From assembly GCA_022484685.1 (NCBI GenBank), contig JAKVKY010000002.1, positions 58,495 through 122,494 on the forward strand: a stretch of 64,000 bases of DNA, read 5' to 3'. Source of the stretch: Acidaminococcaceae bacterium. Its GTDB lineage: Bacteria > Bacillota > Negativicutes > Acidaminococcales > Acidaminococcaceae. The notes under the pieces are model-generated. The model worked only from the letters and a program-made list of their open reading frames with translations, made no database searches and was not told the origin of the DNA. How positions within the stretch are numbered: the first letter of the stretch is position 1; every line of letters starts with the position of its first letter. Positions 34,006 to 42,448 of this stretch are shown here, in pieces. Made by a program: the position numbers and the translations under genes.

Positions 34006-36561
34006 ATGAAGATTAAACCGGGTTTTATTGATACGAATAAAAATTGTAATGGCTGTAATAAATGCCTCACGGTTTGTCCTATTCCCGGGGCTAATATTTC
34101 CGTGGGCACAGGGGAAGGGCACCGGATTGAGGTCAACAGTGAACGGTGCGTGACCTGCGGCCTGTGTATTCCCGGTTGCCAGAACCAGGCCCGGGAAGCG
34201 GTGGACCAGTCGGGGAGCTTTTTGGCGGAGCTGGCGGCGGGCAAAAAATTTTCGCTGGCCCTGGATCCGGCTCTGAAACTTTTGTATGCCGAGGAGCTGC
34301 CCTACGTGCTGGGTTACTTGCGCGCCCTGGGGGTCGAGAAGATTTATGATATCTCTTTTGGCGGCGATCTCTGTACCTGGGCGACCCTGACCTATTACCA
34401 GGAACATCCGGAAGCCAGTAAGATTGCTTCTTTCTGTCCCATCATCGTGGACCTGATTGAAAAATATTACCCGGAACTGCTGCCGGAACTGCTGCCGGTG
34501 CAGTCACCTTTCATGTGTCTGGCTACCTATGTGAAAAACTATGTACAGGACAAGAGGCCCCTGGTCTATATCGGTCCATGCCTGTCCAAGAGGGAGGAAC
34601 TGGCCGCAGGTGACTTTAACCTGGCCTATACCCTGACCCTGGACAAACTGCTGCTACGCCTGCAGCAGGTGGATTGGCATGCCTACTGGTCGGAGGTGGA
34701 TTTGCGCAGTGAGGATTTAGGTTATCTGTACGGTATCCGGGACGGTATCAACGAGAACCTGTCTTATTTTATGCCGCCGCATTTCAGCGTGCTGTTAGCC
34801 AGCGGGCTGGAGGGCCGGCGCATTGCCAACCCCAACGTCTATAAGTCGGCGCTGACCTGCGGGAAGGTGGCGCCGCTGCTGCTGAATATCCGCAGCGGGC
34901 ATTCCGGCTGTATTGATGCGCCCAGCATCCCGGACAAGGAAAAAAGATGGACCTCTGTTTTTGCCGCAGTCAAGGGCATCCGCAGCCATATCTTGACGCG
35001 CCCCGATTATAAAGAGAACTATCAGATCCGGGCGGAGCTGCTGGCGGCCAGGTTTGCTAAGCTAAATCCTGCCGATTTTAAACGCAGCTTTACCAATCGT
35101 TATTACCAGGAACCGCGCCTGCCGGCCGATGTCCTGGAAAAAATCTTTATCGCCATGGGGAAGACCACCCCGGCTTCCAGGAAAATCAACTGCGGCGGCT
35201 GCGGTTATGCTACCTGCGGGGAAATGGCCCGGGCGGTAGCTTACGGCTATAACCAGATTGAGAACTGCATCCATTATGCCACGGCTAAGACCAGGCAGAT
35301 CACCTATACGGATATGCTGACCGGGATACCCAACCTGTATGCTTTCAAGCAGCAGACCAGGGACCTGTTCTGGGATTATCCGGAGCAAAAGTATGTGCTG
35401 GTTTATCTTGATATTAAGAATTTCCGCATGGTCAACGACCTGTACGGTTTTGCCGCCGGGGACCAGATCTTAAAAGCGGTGGCGGAACAAGCAGCGGCCA
35501 TGACCAGTGGCAAAGGTACCTGTGCCCGCATCATGAGCGATCATTTTGTGCTCTGTCTGCCGGATAGTAAGGAGAACCTGCCGAAAATACTGCACCATAT
35601 CCGCGCCAATACCAAGGAGTTCAAGCTGGATTTCCCCATTTCTTTTGACCTGGGGCTTTACCGGATCACGGATACGGAAGAGCCGATAGAGAACATGATT
35701 GATATGGCCCGGCTGGCGCAGCTGACCATCAAGGGCAGTTATGATGTGCGCTGGGCGTATTACGACGAGGCGATGAGCGAGCAGATGCGGCGCGAGGCCT
35801 GGGTGACCAAGGAGATGCGGCGGGCTCTGGCGGAGGAACAGTTCCAGGTCTATCTGCAGCCCCAGTACGACCACCGTACCCATAAGTTAGTGGGCGCCGA
35901 GGCCCTGGTGCGCTGGTACCACCCTCAGCGCGGTCTGATCGGACCGGACGAGTTTATTCCTACGTTTGAGAAAAATAATTTTATCCTGGAAATGGATGCT
36001 TATATGCGGAACAAGGTATGCCAGCTGATGGCGGCCTGGCAGGCTCAGGGCTTGCCCCTGGTGCCGGTATCGGTAAATTTGTCCCGGCTGGAACTGTTTG
36101 AGGAGACGCTGCCGGAACGCTTAAGCACCCTGGCGGCCAAGCTGCCGCCCCAGATGCTGCGCCTGGAGGTCACGGAATCTGCGTATACGGATAATCCTGC
36201 CCAACTGGTGACCATGATTAAAAGGCTGCAGGCGAAAGGTTTTGTGGTGGAGATGGATGATTTTGGCAGCGGTTATTCCTCTCTCAACACCCTGCACGAG
36301 ATGCCGGTGGATGTGGTGAAGCTGGATTTGCGTTTCCTGATGGGTACCCACCACGAGAAGAGCCGGGTGATCCTGCAGGCGATTGCCGGGATGCTGCAGC
36401 AACTGCAGCTGCCGGTGATTGCGGAAGGGGTGGAAACCTTGGCTCAGGCCGACTTTTTGACGAAGATTGGCTGCCATGTTATCCAGGGTTATTATTACGC
36501 CAAACCCATGCCGGCGGAACAGTTTGCCGCTTTGCTGAAGGCGCAGGGTACAGTACGCTGA
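34006..36561 (+). CDS. Ferredoxin/[FeFe]-hydrogenase-like sensor with degenerate GGDEF and intact EAL domain
   Basis: The protein has about 851 residues. Two 4Fe-4S motifs (C14, C17, C20, C24; C48, C51, C54, C58) lead into a domain like the large-subunit C-terminal part of [FeFe]-hydrogenases (about 80-340). It keeps C144 (SFCP), C192 (PCLSKREE) and C302 (SGCIDAP) but not the full H-cluster set. A PF04060-type Fe-S motif follows (C396, C399, C404, C421). Then comes a GGDEF-like domain with MSDHF (510-514) in place of GGDEF, and an EAL domain with AEALVRW (631-637), DDFGSGYSSL (751-760), VVKLD and IAEGVE. Expected role: redox-controlled c-di-GMP hydrolysis. A GTG at 33985 is in frame, but ATG 34006 is the better start. 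Confidence 0.9.
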   Translation: MKIKPGFIDTNKNCNGCNKCLTVCPIPGANISVGTGEGHRIEVNSERCVTCGLCIPGCQNQAREAVDQSGSFLAELAAGKKFSLALDPALKLLYAEELPYVLGYLRALGVEKIYDISFGGDLCTWATLTYYQEHPEASKIASFCPIIVDLIEKYYPELLPELLPVQSPFMCLATYVKNYVQDKRPLVYIGPCLSKREELAAGDFNLAYTLTLDKLLLRLQQVDWHAYWSEVDLRSEDLGYLYGIRDGINENLSYFMPPHFSVLLASGLEGRRIANPNVYKSALTCGKVAPLLLNIRSGHSGCIDAPSIPDKEKRWTSVFAAVKGIRSHILTRPDYKENYQIRAELLAARFAKLNPADFKRSFTNRYYQEPRLPADVLEKIFIAMGKTTPASRKINCGGCGYATCGEMARAVAYGYNQIENCIHYATAKTRQITYTDMLTGIPNLYAFKQQTRDLFWDYPEQKYVLVYLDIKNFRMVNDLYGFAAGDQILKAVAEQAAAMTSGKGTCARIMSDHFVLCLPDSKENLPKILHHIRANTKEFKLDFPISFDLGLYRITDTEEPIENMIDMARLAQLTIKGSYDVRWAYYDEAMSEQMRREAWVTKEMRRALAEEQFQVYLQPQYDHRTHKLVGAEALVRWYHPQRGLIGPDEFIPTFEKNNFILEMDAYMRNKVCQLMAAWQAQGLPLVPVSVNLSRLELFEETLPERLSTLAAKLPPQMLRLEVTESAYTDNPAQLVTMIKRLQAKGFVVEMDDFGSGYSSLNTLHEMPVDVVKLDLRFLMGTHHEKSRVILQAIAGMLQQLQLPVIAEGVETLAQADFLTKIGCHVIQGYYYAKPMPAEQFAALLKAQGTVR

Positions 36562-36569
36562 AGTTCAGT

Positions 36570-36606
36570 CAGGCTCCCGGTCTAAAGTCCGGGGGCCTGT
36601 TTTTTT
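36570..36606 (+). terminator. Terminator after the hydrogenase-like EAL gene
   Basis: An 11-bp stem CAGGCTCCCGG (36570-36580) / CCGGGGGCCTG (36589-36599), with seven T residues after it. Confidence 0.93.
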
Positions 36607-36735
36607 ATAAAAAGTTTTGCTACCGTACAAAGAGAGAAGACTATTTTTTGTGTTGCCGCACAAAGTTCGCTGTTTAGTACTACTATTTTTATAAAATTGT
36701 GCTAATATGTAATAAGTATTATTTTTGTTTACAAA

Positions 36736-36779
36736 TGCGTACAGTGAAATTAGAAATTGCGTACGGTAAAATTAGAAAT
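36736..36779. repeat. 22-bp direct tandem repeat upstream of the PucR-type regulator
   Basis: TGCGTACAGTGAAATTAGAA.. at 36736-36757 is repeated at 36758-36779 with 20 of 22 bases identical. The 22-base period is two helical turns, so both copies face the same side. It lies 25 bases before the regulator's ATG, so it may be a regulator-binding site. Confidence 0.85.
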
Positions 36780-36804
36780 CTTAAAGACAAGGACGTGAAT
36801 AGTT

Positions 36805-37977
36805 ATGCTGCGGATGCGGACCCTGATTGCCGCCCTGGTGCCTAAAACGGCTACCTTGCTGGTGGGAGAACATGGTCATGAGAAAATAATAAACGGACTG
36901 CGCATCATTAATGATCCCAAACTGGCGGCTACCTGCCGCAAGAATGACCTGGTGTTTATCACCAGCGCCGTGCTGGGACGGAAAGATGTGGACAAGGTGC
37001 TGGCGTCGCTGCCTTTAACCAAGGTGGCCGGGCTGATCCTGGATACGTCTACAGGTATCGGTTGTCTACCGGCCACCTGGCTCCGGCAGTGTGAGAAACT
37101 GGAAACACCTATCCTGGGTCTGCCCTGGCAGGGAAGCCTGCAGGGTCTGGAAAGTTTTCTCTTCATGCAGATGGTGCAGACGACCAGCGAGGAAGATGAG
37201 GTTAAGTACCAGCAGTACCTGTTGGAACAGGTCCTGCATCAGAAAGCACTGCCGTATGCGCCGGACTATACAGAAATTTTTCATATCAAAGCGGAAGATA
37301 CTTTTTACGTGGCGGTGGTGGAACTTTCAGATGGCACCAAGTCTAAGCTGGACCAGGTGGAGCGGCTGTGCCGGAAAGAACTGCCTGTGTTTTTGACCCA
37401 CCGCACCTTGCGGAACGACCAGGAACAGGTGGTGCTGCTGTTTAAGGCAGAGAGCCATACCAGTGTGTATGATTACCAGCAGCAGCTGAAACAGGTGCTG
37501 AACGCTCATAAGATTTCCTATCGGGTAGGACTGAACCAGAGCTGCGCTACTTTAACACAGTTGAACCTGATTTACGAGGAAGCCAGCATGACTAATTTTA
37601 TCGGTACCGAGCTGTCGTATCCGGAACCCTTTGTCCTGATCTCCCAGGATATCCCGGTAGCCAGGCTGATCCGGGGCATTAAAAATACCCGGATGCTGGA
37701 AGATTTTGTGCACGACACCCTGTATAAGCTGGAAGATTTTGATGCCCAAACCGGCGCCGATGCGCTGGGCTTTTTAAGGATGTGGCTCATGTACAGCGGC
37801 AACACGCAAAAAATTGCGGATAGCCTCTATCTGCACCGCAATACGGTTATCTACCGTATCAATAAGATTAAGGGCATCCTGGGTTTTAAGGAACTGACCT
37901 ATCCGGTCATCGCTAATTTATGTTTTGCCTTTCTGGTACGCAGGGCGCTGCGGCTGGATGAAAATTTTTCGCATTAA
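36805..37977 (+). CDS. PucR/CdaR-family transcriptional regulator
   Basis: The 390-residue protein has an N-terminal PucR-like domain. It contains ITSAVLGRKDVDKVLASLP and LILDTSTGIG, and a GGDEF-like middle part of the CdaR type around 225-290. The C-terminal helix-turn-helix of the PucR family is FLRMWLMYSGNTQKIADSLY followed by LHRNTVIYRINKI. Such regulators respond to metabolites, for example in purine, sugar-acid or amino-acid use. No obvious target operon is adjacent. It is preceded by a terminator and a 22-bp repeated site and followed by a bidirectional terminator, so it is likely a single autoregulated gene. Confidence 0.87.
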   Translation: MLRMRTLIAALVPKTATLLVGEHGHEKIINGLRIINDPKLAATCRKNDLVFITSAVLGRKDVDKVLASLPLTKVAGLILDTSTGIGCLPATWLRQCEKLETPILGLPWQGSLQGLESFLFMQMVQTTSEEDEVKYQQYLLEQVLHQKALPYAPDYTEIFHIKAEDTFYVAVVELSDGTKSKLDQVERLCRKELPVFLTHRTLRNDQEQVVLLFKAESHTSVYDYQQQLKQVLNAHKISYRVGLNQSCATLTQLNLIYEEASMTNFIGTELSYPEPFVLISQDIPVARLIRGIKNTRMLEDFVHDTLYKLEDFDAQTGADALGFLRMWLMYSGNTQKIADSLYLHRNTVIYRINKIKGILGFKELTYPVIANLCFAFLVRRALRLDENFSH

Positions 37978-38044
37978 AAATTTAGGGCGGGATGGCAAGG
38001 GCTGCAGGTAAAAGCGCTGTCCATCCTACCAGTTTTGCAAAAGA

Positions 38045-38097
38045 AAGACCCCCGGACCACACAGTTGCTACTGTCAGTCCGGGGGTCTTATTTTTTT
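38045..38097. terminator. Bidirectional terminator between the PucR-type gene and ppdK
   Basis: A 13-bp perfect stem AAGACCCCCGGAC (38045-38057) / GTCCGGGGGTCTT (38077-38089), followed by T residues to 38097. It has A residues on its left and serves both converging genes. Confidence 0.94.
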
Positions 38098-38107
38098 GTA
38101 AAGCAGC

Positions 38108-40756
38108 TTATTGCAGTTTCTTCTTCAGATCCAGGGCTGCCTGTGCTGCCGCCAATTTGGCGATAGGTACCCTGAAGGGGGAGCAGGAAACGTAATCCAG
38201 GCCCAGCCGCTGGCAGAACTCTACGGAACTGGGATCGCCGCCGTGCTCGCCGCAGATACCGCACTTGAGCTGCGGGTTGATGCTGCGGCCGCGCTTTACG
38301 GCCATCTCCATCAGCTGGCCTACGCCGGCCTGGTCCAGTTTGGCAAAGGGGTCGGATTCAAAAATCTTGGTATCGTAATAGCTCTGCAGGAACTGGCCCG
38401 CATCATCACGGCTGAAGCCGAAAGTCATCTGGGTCAGGTCGTTGGTGCCGAAGGAGAAGAAATCGGCTTCCTTGGCAATATCATCGGCCATGAGGGCGGC
38501 GCGAGGAATCTCAATCATGGTGCCGACCTTGTAGTTGATGTAGAACTTCTTTTCCTTCATGACCTGCTCGGCGGTGGTAACCACGATGTTCTTCACGAAC
38601 AGCAGTTCCTTGCGCTCGCAGATTAACGGGATCATGATCTCGGGCACGATATCGTAGTCATATTCCTGACGTACTTCAATCGCGGCCTCGATGACGGCGC
38701 GGGTCTGCATCTTGACAATTTCGGGGTAAACCACGCCCAGACGGCAGCCGCGCAGGCCCATCATGGGATTGAATTCCCGCAGCTGCAGGCAGCGGGCCTT
38801 GATTTCTTCCACGCTCTTACCCATATCCTTGGCCAGGGCGATCATGTCGTCCACGTCCTTGGGCAGGAACTCGTGCAGAGGCGGATCCAGATAACGGATG
38901 GTCATGGGACGGCCCTTTAATACCTTGTACATTTCCTTAAAGTCGTTCTTCTGGTAAGGAATCAGCTCGGTCAGGCTGGCTTCCCTTTGTTCCAGGGAAT
39001 CGGAGAGGATCATGCGGCGGAACTTGGGAATACGCTCCGCATCAAAGAACATATGCTCCGTACGGCAGAGACCGATACCTTCGGCGCCCAGACGGACGGC
39101 GTTAGCCGTGTCGGCAGGCGTGTCGGCGTTGGTGCGTACCTGCATCTTGCGGTACTGGTCGGCCCAGCGCATGATGCGGCCGAAGTTGCCGCTGATATCT
39201 GCATCCTTGGTGGCGATGTCGCCGGCATAAATGGTGCCGGTGGTGCCGTCCAGGGAGATGTAATCTTTCTCCTTGAACTTTTTGCCGCCCAGGGTCATGG
39301 TCTTCTTGACTTCATCAATCTGCAGCTCGCCGCAGCCGGAAACGCAGCAGGTGCCCATACCGCGGGCTACCACGGCGGCGTGGCTGGTCATGCCGCCCCG
39401 CTGGGTTAAGATACCCTGGCTGGCATGCATGCCTTCAATATCTTCGGGGCTGGTCTCCCGGCGTACCAGGATGACGCGTTCGCCTCTGTTGGCAGCGTTC
39501 TTAGCCGCTTCGGCGGTAAAGTAAATCCGGCCGGCGCCGCTACCGGGAGAAGCCGGCAGGGCATGGCCCAGTACTTTGCCTTTCTTTAAAGCTTCCGGGT
39601 CGAAGGTGGGATGCAGCAGCTGGTCCATGGACTTAGCTTCGATACGCATCACGGCTTCCTCGGGAGTAATCTTGCCGGCATCCACCAGGTCGCAGGCGAT
39701 GTTGATGGCTGCCTGGGCCGTACGTTTGCCGTTACGGGTCTGCAGGAAATACAGCTTGCCTTCCTGAATGGTGAACTCCATATCCTGCATGTCCTTGTAG
39801 TGGTCTTCCAGCTTGTGGGCAAAGTTAATGAATTCCTCGTAGCACTTAGGCAGGTCGTCTTCCAGCTTCTTGATAGGCTGGGGGGTGCGCACGCCGGCTA
39901 CCACGTCTTCGCCCTGGGCATTGATCAGGTACTCGCCGTAAATATCGGCTTTGCCGGTGCTGGGGCTGCGGGTAAAGGCTACGCCCGTGCCGCTGGTCTT
40001 ACCCATGTTGCCAAAGACCATGGTCTGCACGTTGACGGCGGTACCCCAGTCGCCGGGGATGTCGTTCATGCGGCGGTAGACGATGGCGCGGGGATTATTC
40101 CAGCTGCGGAACACGGCTTTCACGGATTCCATGAGCTGGATGCCGGGTTCCTGAGGGAAATCTTCCTTTAAAGTGGTCTTATATAATTTTTTGAAGCGTT
40201 TGATCAGTTCCTGCATATCGGCCGCGGTCAGGTCGATATCGAAACGGACTTTCTTAGCGGCCTTCACGTCGTCGATGATCTTTTCGAACTTGGCCTTGGG
40301 CACTTCCTTGACCACGTCGGAGAACATCTGGATGAAACGGCGGTAAGAATCGTAGGCAAAGCGGGGATTCTTGGTCTTCTTGGCCAGGGCTTCCACGGTC
40401 TTGTCGTTCAGGCCCAGGTTCAGGATGGTGTCCATCATGCCGGGCATGGAAACCCGGGCGCCGCTGCGGACGGAAACCAGGAGCGGGTCGGTGGTGGAGC
40501 CGAAGGTACGGCCGTTGATCTGCTCCATCCAGCGCAGGGATTCAAAGATCTGGAACTGGATGTCGTTGCTGATCTTGTTGCCGTTCTTGTAGTAATCCAC
40601 GCAGGCTTCGGTGGTGATGGTGAAGCCCTGGGGAATCGGCAGGCCCAGGTTGGTCATCTCGGCCAGGTTGGCGCCTTTGCCGCCCAGCAGGTTGCGCATG
40701 CCGGCGTTGCCTTCGTCAAAGTGATAAACCCATTTTTTTACATTTTCTGATGCCAT
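38108..40756 (-). CDS. ppdK: Pyruvate, phosphate dikinase PpdK
   Basis: PpdK (EC 2.7.9.1) interconverts pyruvate, ATP and phosphate with PEP, AMP and pyrophosphate in the cytoplasm. The 882-residue length is typical. The ATP-grasp part begins YHFDEGNAGMRNLLGGKGAN. The swivelling phosphohistidine domain has TQRGGMTSHAAVVARGMG with the catalytic His. The C-terminal PEP/pyruvate barrel has GLCRTEHMFF, FGTNDLTQMTFGFSRDD and the catalytic Cys region CGICGEHGGDP. In an anaerobe it can serve glycolysis or gluconeogenesis. The next gene upstream on the same strand is a MatC-like carboxylate carrier. Its leader holds a perfect dyad and a TATAAT at the complement of 40829-40834. Confidence 0.96.
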   Translation of the reverse strand: MASENVKKWVYHFDEGNAGMRNLLGGKGANLAEMTNLGLPIPQGFTITTEACVDYYKNGNKISNDIQFQIFESLRWMEQINGRTFGSTTDPLLVSVRSGARVSMPGMMDTILNLGLNDKTVEALAKKTKNPRFAYDSYRRFIQMFSDVVKEVPKAKFEKIIDDVKAAKKVRFDIDLTAADMQELIKRFKKLYKTTLKEDFPQEPGIQLMESVKAVFRSWNNPRAIVYRRMNDIPGDWGTAVNVQTMVFGNMGKTSGTGVAFTRSPSTGKADIYGEYLINAQGEDVVAGVRTPQPIKKLEDDLPKCYEEFINFAHKLEDHYKDMQDMEFTIQEGKLYFLQTRNGKRTAQAAINIACDLVDAGKITPEEAVMRIEAKSMDQLLHPTFDPEALKKGKVLGHALPASPGSGAGRIYFTAEAAKNAANRGERVILVRRETSPEDIEGMHASQGILTQRGGMTSHAAVVARGMGTCCVSGCGELQIDEVKKTMTLGGKKFKEKDYISLDGTTGTIYAGDIATKDADISGNFGRIMRWADQYRKMQVRTNADTPADTANAVRLGAEGIGLCRTEHMFFDAERIPKFRRMILSDSLEQREASLTELIPYQKNDFKEMYKVLKGRPMTIRYLDPPLHEFLPKDVDDMIALAKDMGKSVEEIKARCLQLREFNPMMGLRGCRLGVVYPEIVKMQTRAVIEAAIEVRQEYDYDIVPEIMIPLICERKELLFVKNIVVTTAEQVMKEKKFYINYKVGTMIEIPRAALMADDIAKEADFFSFGTNDLTQMTFGFSRDDAGQFLQSYYDTKIFESDPFAKLDQAGVGQLMEMAVKRGRSINPQLKCGICGEHGGDPSSVEFCQRLGLDYVSCSPFRVPIAKLAAAQAALDLKKKLQ

Positions 40757-40778
40757 AATAGTTCGCCTCTCTTATTAC

Positions 40779-40797
40779 TGACAAATCGTTCTTGTCA
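40779..40797. promoter_or_regulatory. Inverted repeat in the ppdK leader
   Basis: TGACAA-ATCGTTC-TTGTCA is a perfect 6-bp dyad. It lies between the ppdK ATG and the TATAAT at 40829-40834 (minus strand), so it would be in the transcribed leader as an operator or a small hairpin. Confidence 0.55.
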
Positions 40798-40872
40798 ATT
40801 AAATTATGCATCGCTCTAAACTGTCTTTATTATACCTTTTTTGGGCCGGAAAAAACAGCTTTTTTCGCGAAA

Positions 40873-40920
40873 AACCGCAAAGTTACGCGGTTTAGGAAAT
40901 AGCACACGCTATTTAAACCG
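40873..40920 (-). terminator. Overlapping hairpins between the carboxylate carrier gene and ppdK
   Basis: On the minus strand, CGGTTT-AAATAGC-loop-GCTATTT-CCT-AAACCG (40888-40920) overlaps a second stem AACCGC-8-GCGGTT (40873-40892) that is followed by T residues. The two cannot form together. The simple reading is the carrier's terminator; an attenuator before ppdK is possible. Confidence 0.55.
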
Positions 40921-40943
40921 TGTTAAATCATTTAGCGTAAACT

Positions 40944-42203
40944 TTAGCGACAAAAAGGTACAAAACCGCCCAGGAAGGCAAAGACCACGACCACCAGCAC
41001 GGAAAGCATGGATAAGAAGAACTGGCGCAGGAACATGGCGTGCTGGGCGGAGGCATCCGGGTGGGTGCTCTGCACGTAGGCGGCCATGAGCAGGCTGCCG
41101 CCGGTGGTCATGGGACCCAGGCCGCCGATATTGGCTGCGGCTACGATGGCGGCGATGAGTTCCACCGGATTGGTACCGGGACCTACCTGAGCGGCAATAG
41201 CGTTCACGGTAGGGATAAGGGCGGGCAGCACCACGCCGTGGGCGGAACTGAACCAGGACATGCAGCCCGCCGTAGCCGCCATCAGGGCGGAGGCCGTACC
41301 CGGCGTCATCAGCTGGGCCAGAGCCGCGGCAAACAGTTTGATGCCGCCGGTGGCGCTGATGACGTTCATGAGCACGTTGACGCCGCAGATTAAGAGTAAG
41401 ACGTTCCAGGGCAGCAGCGTAAACGCTTTGGTGGCGTCCGCGGCGCCGGCCAGGGCCAAACCCAGCGCTAAGACAAAGCAGGTGAGACCGATATCCAGGC
41501 GCAGGCCGATAACCAAAATGAATAAGAAGATCCCGGCTACCAGGCTCAGTTTCTGGTTCCGGTTAAAGGACGGCAGCCGGCCCAGGTCCAGGGAACGGTC
41601 CAGCTTGATCTTGTAGCCGCCCAGGCCCAGATAAAATAAAATACCCGCCACCACATGCACGGCGCTGACGGCGTAAAATACTTTTAGAGGCGCGCCGGGC
41701 AGGTTCATGTTCGCCGTCAGGTCGGTGACGATGATGCCGGCCAGGGCAATAGGCGAGGCGGTGCCGCCGGCGCTGCCAAAGACGGCCATGGCGGCCAAAA
41801 GCTCTGCCGGGATATGGACCTGGGTGGCCAGGGACATGGCAAACAGCACCATCACGGCCTGGACGGAGATGGCGCCCGGACCGGCGGCGCTTAAAATATA
41901 GCTGACGACAAAGATGACGATGGGAATCCAGAAGGGATGGTCCCGGAAAGGGCTGACGATTTTCTGGGACAGCAGTTCCAGGGTTTTATTTTCCTGGAGC
42001 AGGCAGAAAAAATACATGGTGCCCAGGATGGTTAAAAACAGTTTGGTAGGAAAACCGGCAAAGACCGTGGCCGTGGGAATACCGCCTAGGAGCGCCAGGA
42101 TAAAGGCACAGGCGATGGCTACCAGACCTACGTTAATTTTTTTGATAAAGCCCAGGGCGATGGCGAACACTAATAAGGCCAGCCCGGTCAGAGGCAGGAA
42201 CAT
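40944..42203 (-). CDS. MatC/SLC13-like carboxylate transporter
   Basis: This integral membrane protein of about 419 residues has some ten or more hydrophobic segments. The N-terminal part (FLPLTGLALLVFAIALGFIK) and the repeated organisation match the dicarboxylate carrier MatC N-terminal/ion-transporter group. Transport motifs include LSAAGPGAISVQAVMVLFA, FGSAGGTASPIALAG and NIGGLGPMTTGGSLL. The start is ATG 42203, with AGGAG (complement of 42211-42215) 7 bases upstream; the frame is open further to 42224. It precedes ppdK on the same strand. A substrate such as malonate, succinate or malate is inferred from the family only. Confidence 0.82.
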   Translation of the reverse strand: MFLPLTGLALLVFAIALGFIKKINVGLVAIACAFILALLGGIPTATVFAGFPTKLFLTILGTMYFFCLLQENKTLELLSQKIVSPFRDHPFWIPIVIFVVSYILSAAGPGAISVQAVMVLFAMSLATQVHIPAELLAAMAVFGSAGGTASPIALAGIIVTDLTANMNLPGAPLKVFYAVSAVHVVAGILFYLGLGGYKIKLDRSLDLGRLPSFNRNQKLSLVAGIFLFILVIGLRLDIGLTCFVLALGLALAGAADATKAFTLLPWNVLLLICGVNVLMNVISATGGIKLFAAALAQLMTPGTASALMAATAGCMSWFSSAHGVVLPALIPTVNAIAAQVGPGTNPVELIAAIVAAANIGGLGPMTTGGSLLMAAYVQSTHPDASAQHAMFLRQFFLSMLSVLVVVVFAFLGGFVPFCR

Positions 42204-42448
42204 GATGCGTCTCCTTAGATACAACTATCGTTGGTACACCGCTAACTTGTCCTGCTGCCGCGCCGTTTGTGCGGCGGTCCGGCTCCGGCTGCGGGTAGTA
42301 CCGTTACGCTAAGTATACTCTAATTTAGCCGGAACGACAATGCGGCGCTGCATGTCCTTTTGGCATCTTTAAGATGCAAAATTAGCGCTTTGCGGCGCCG
42401 GCAAAGTGTGGTAAGCTTAGACATATATCGTAAACGGAGGTGGAGAGG

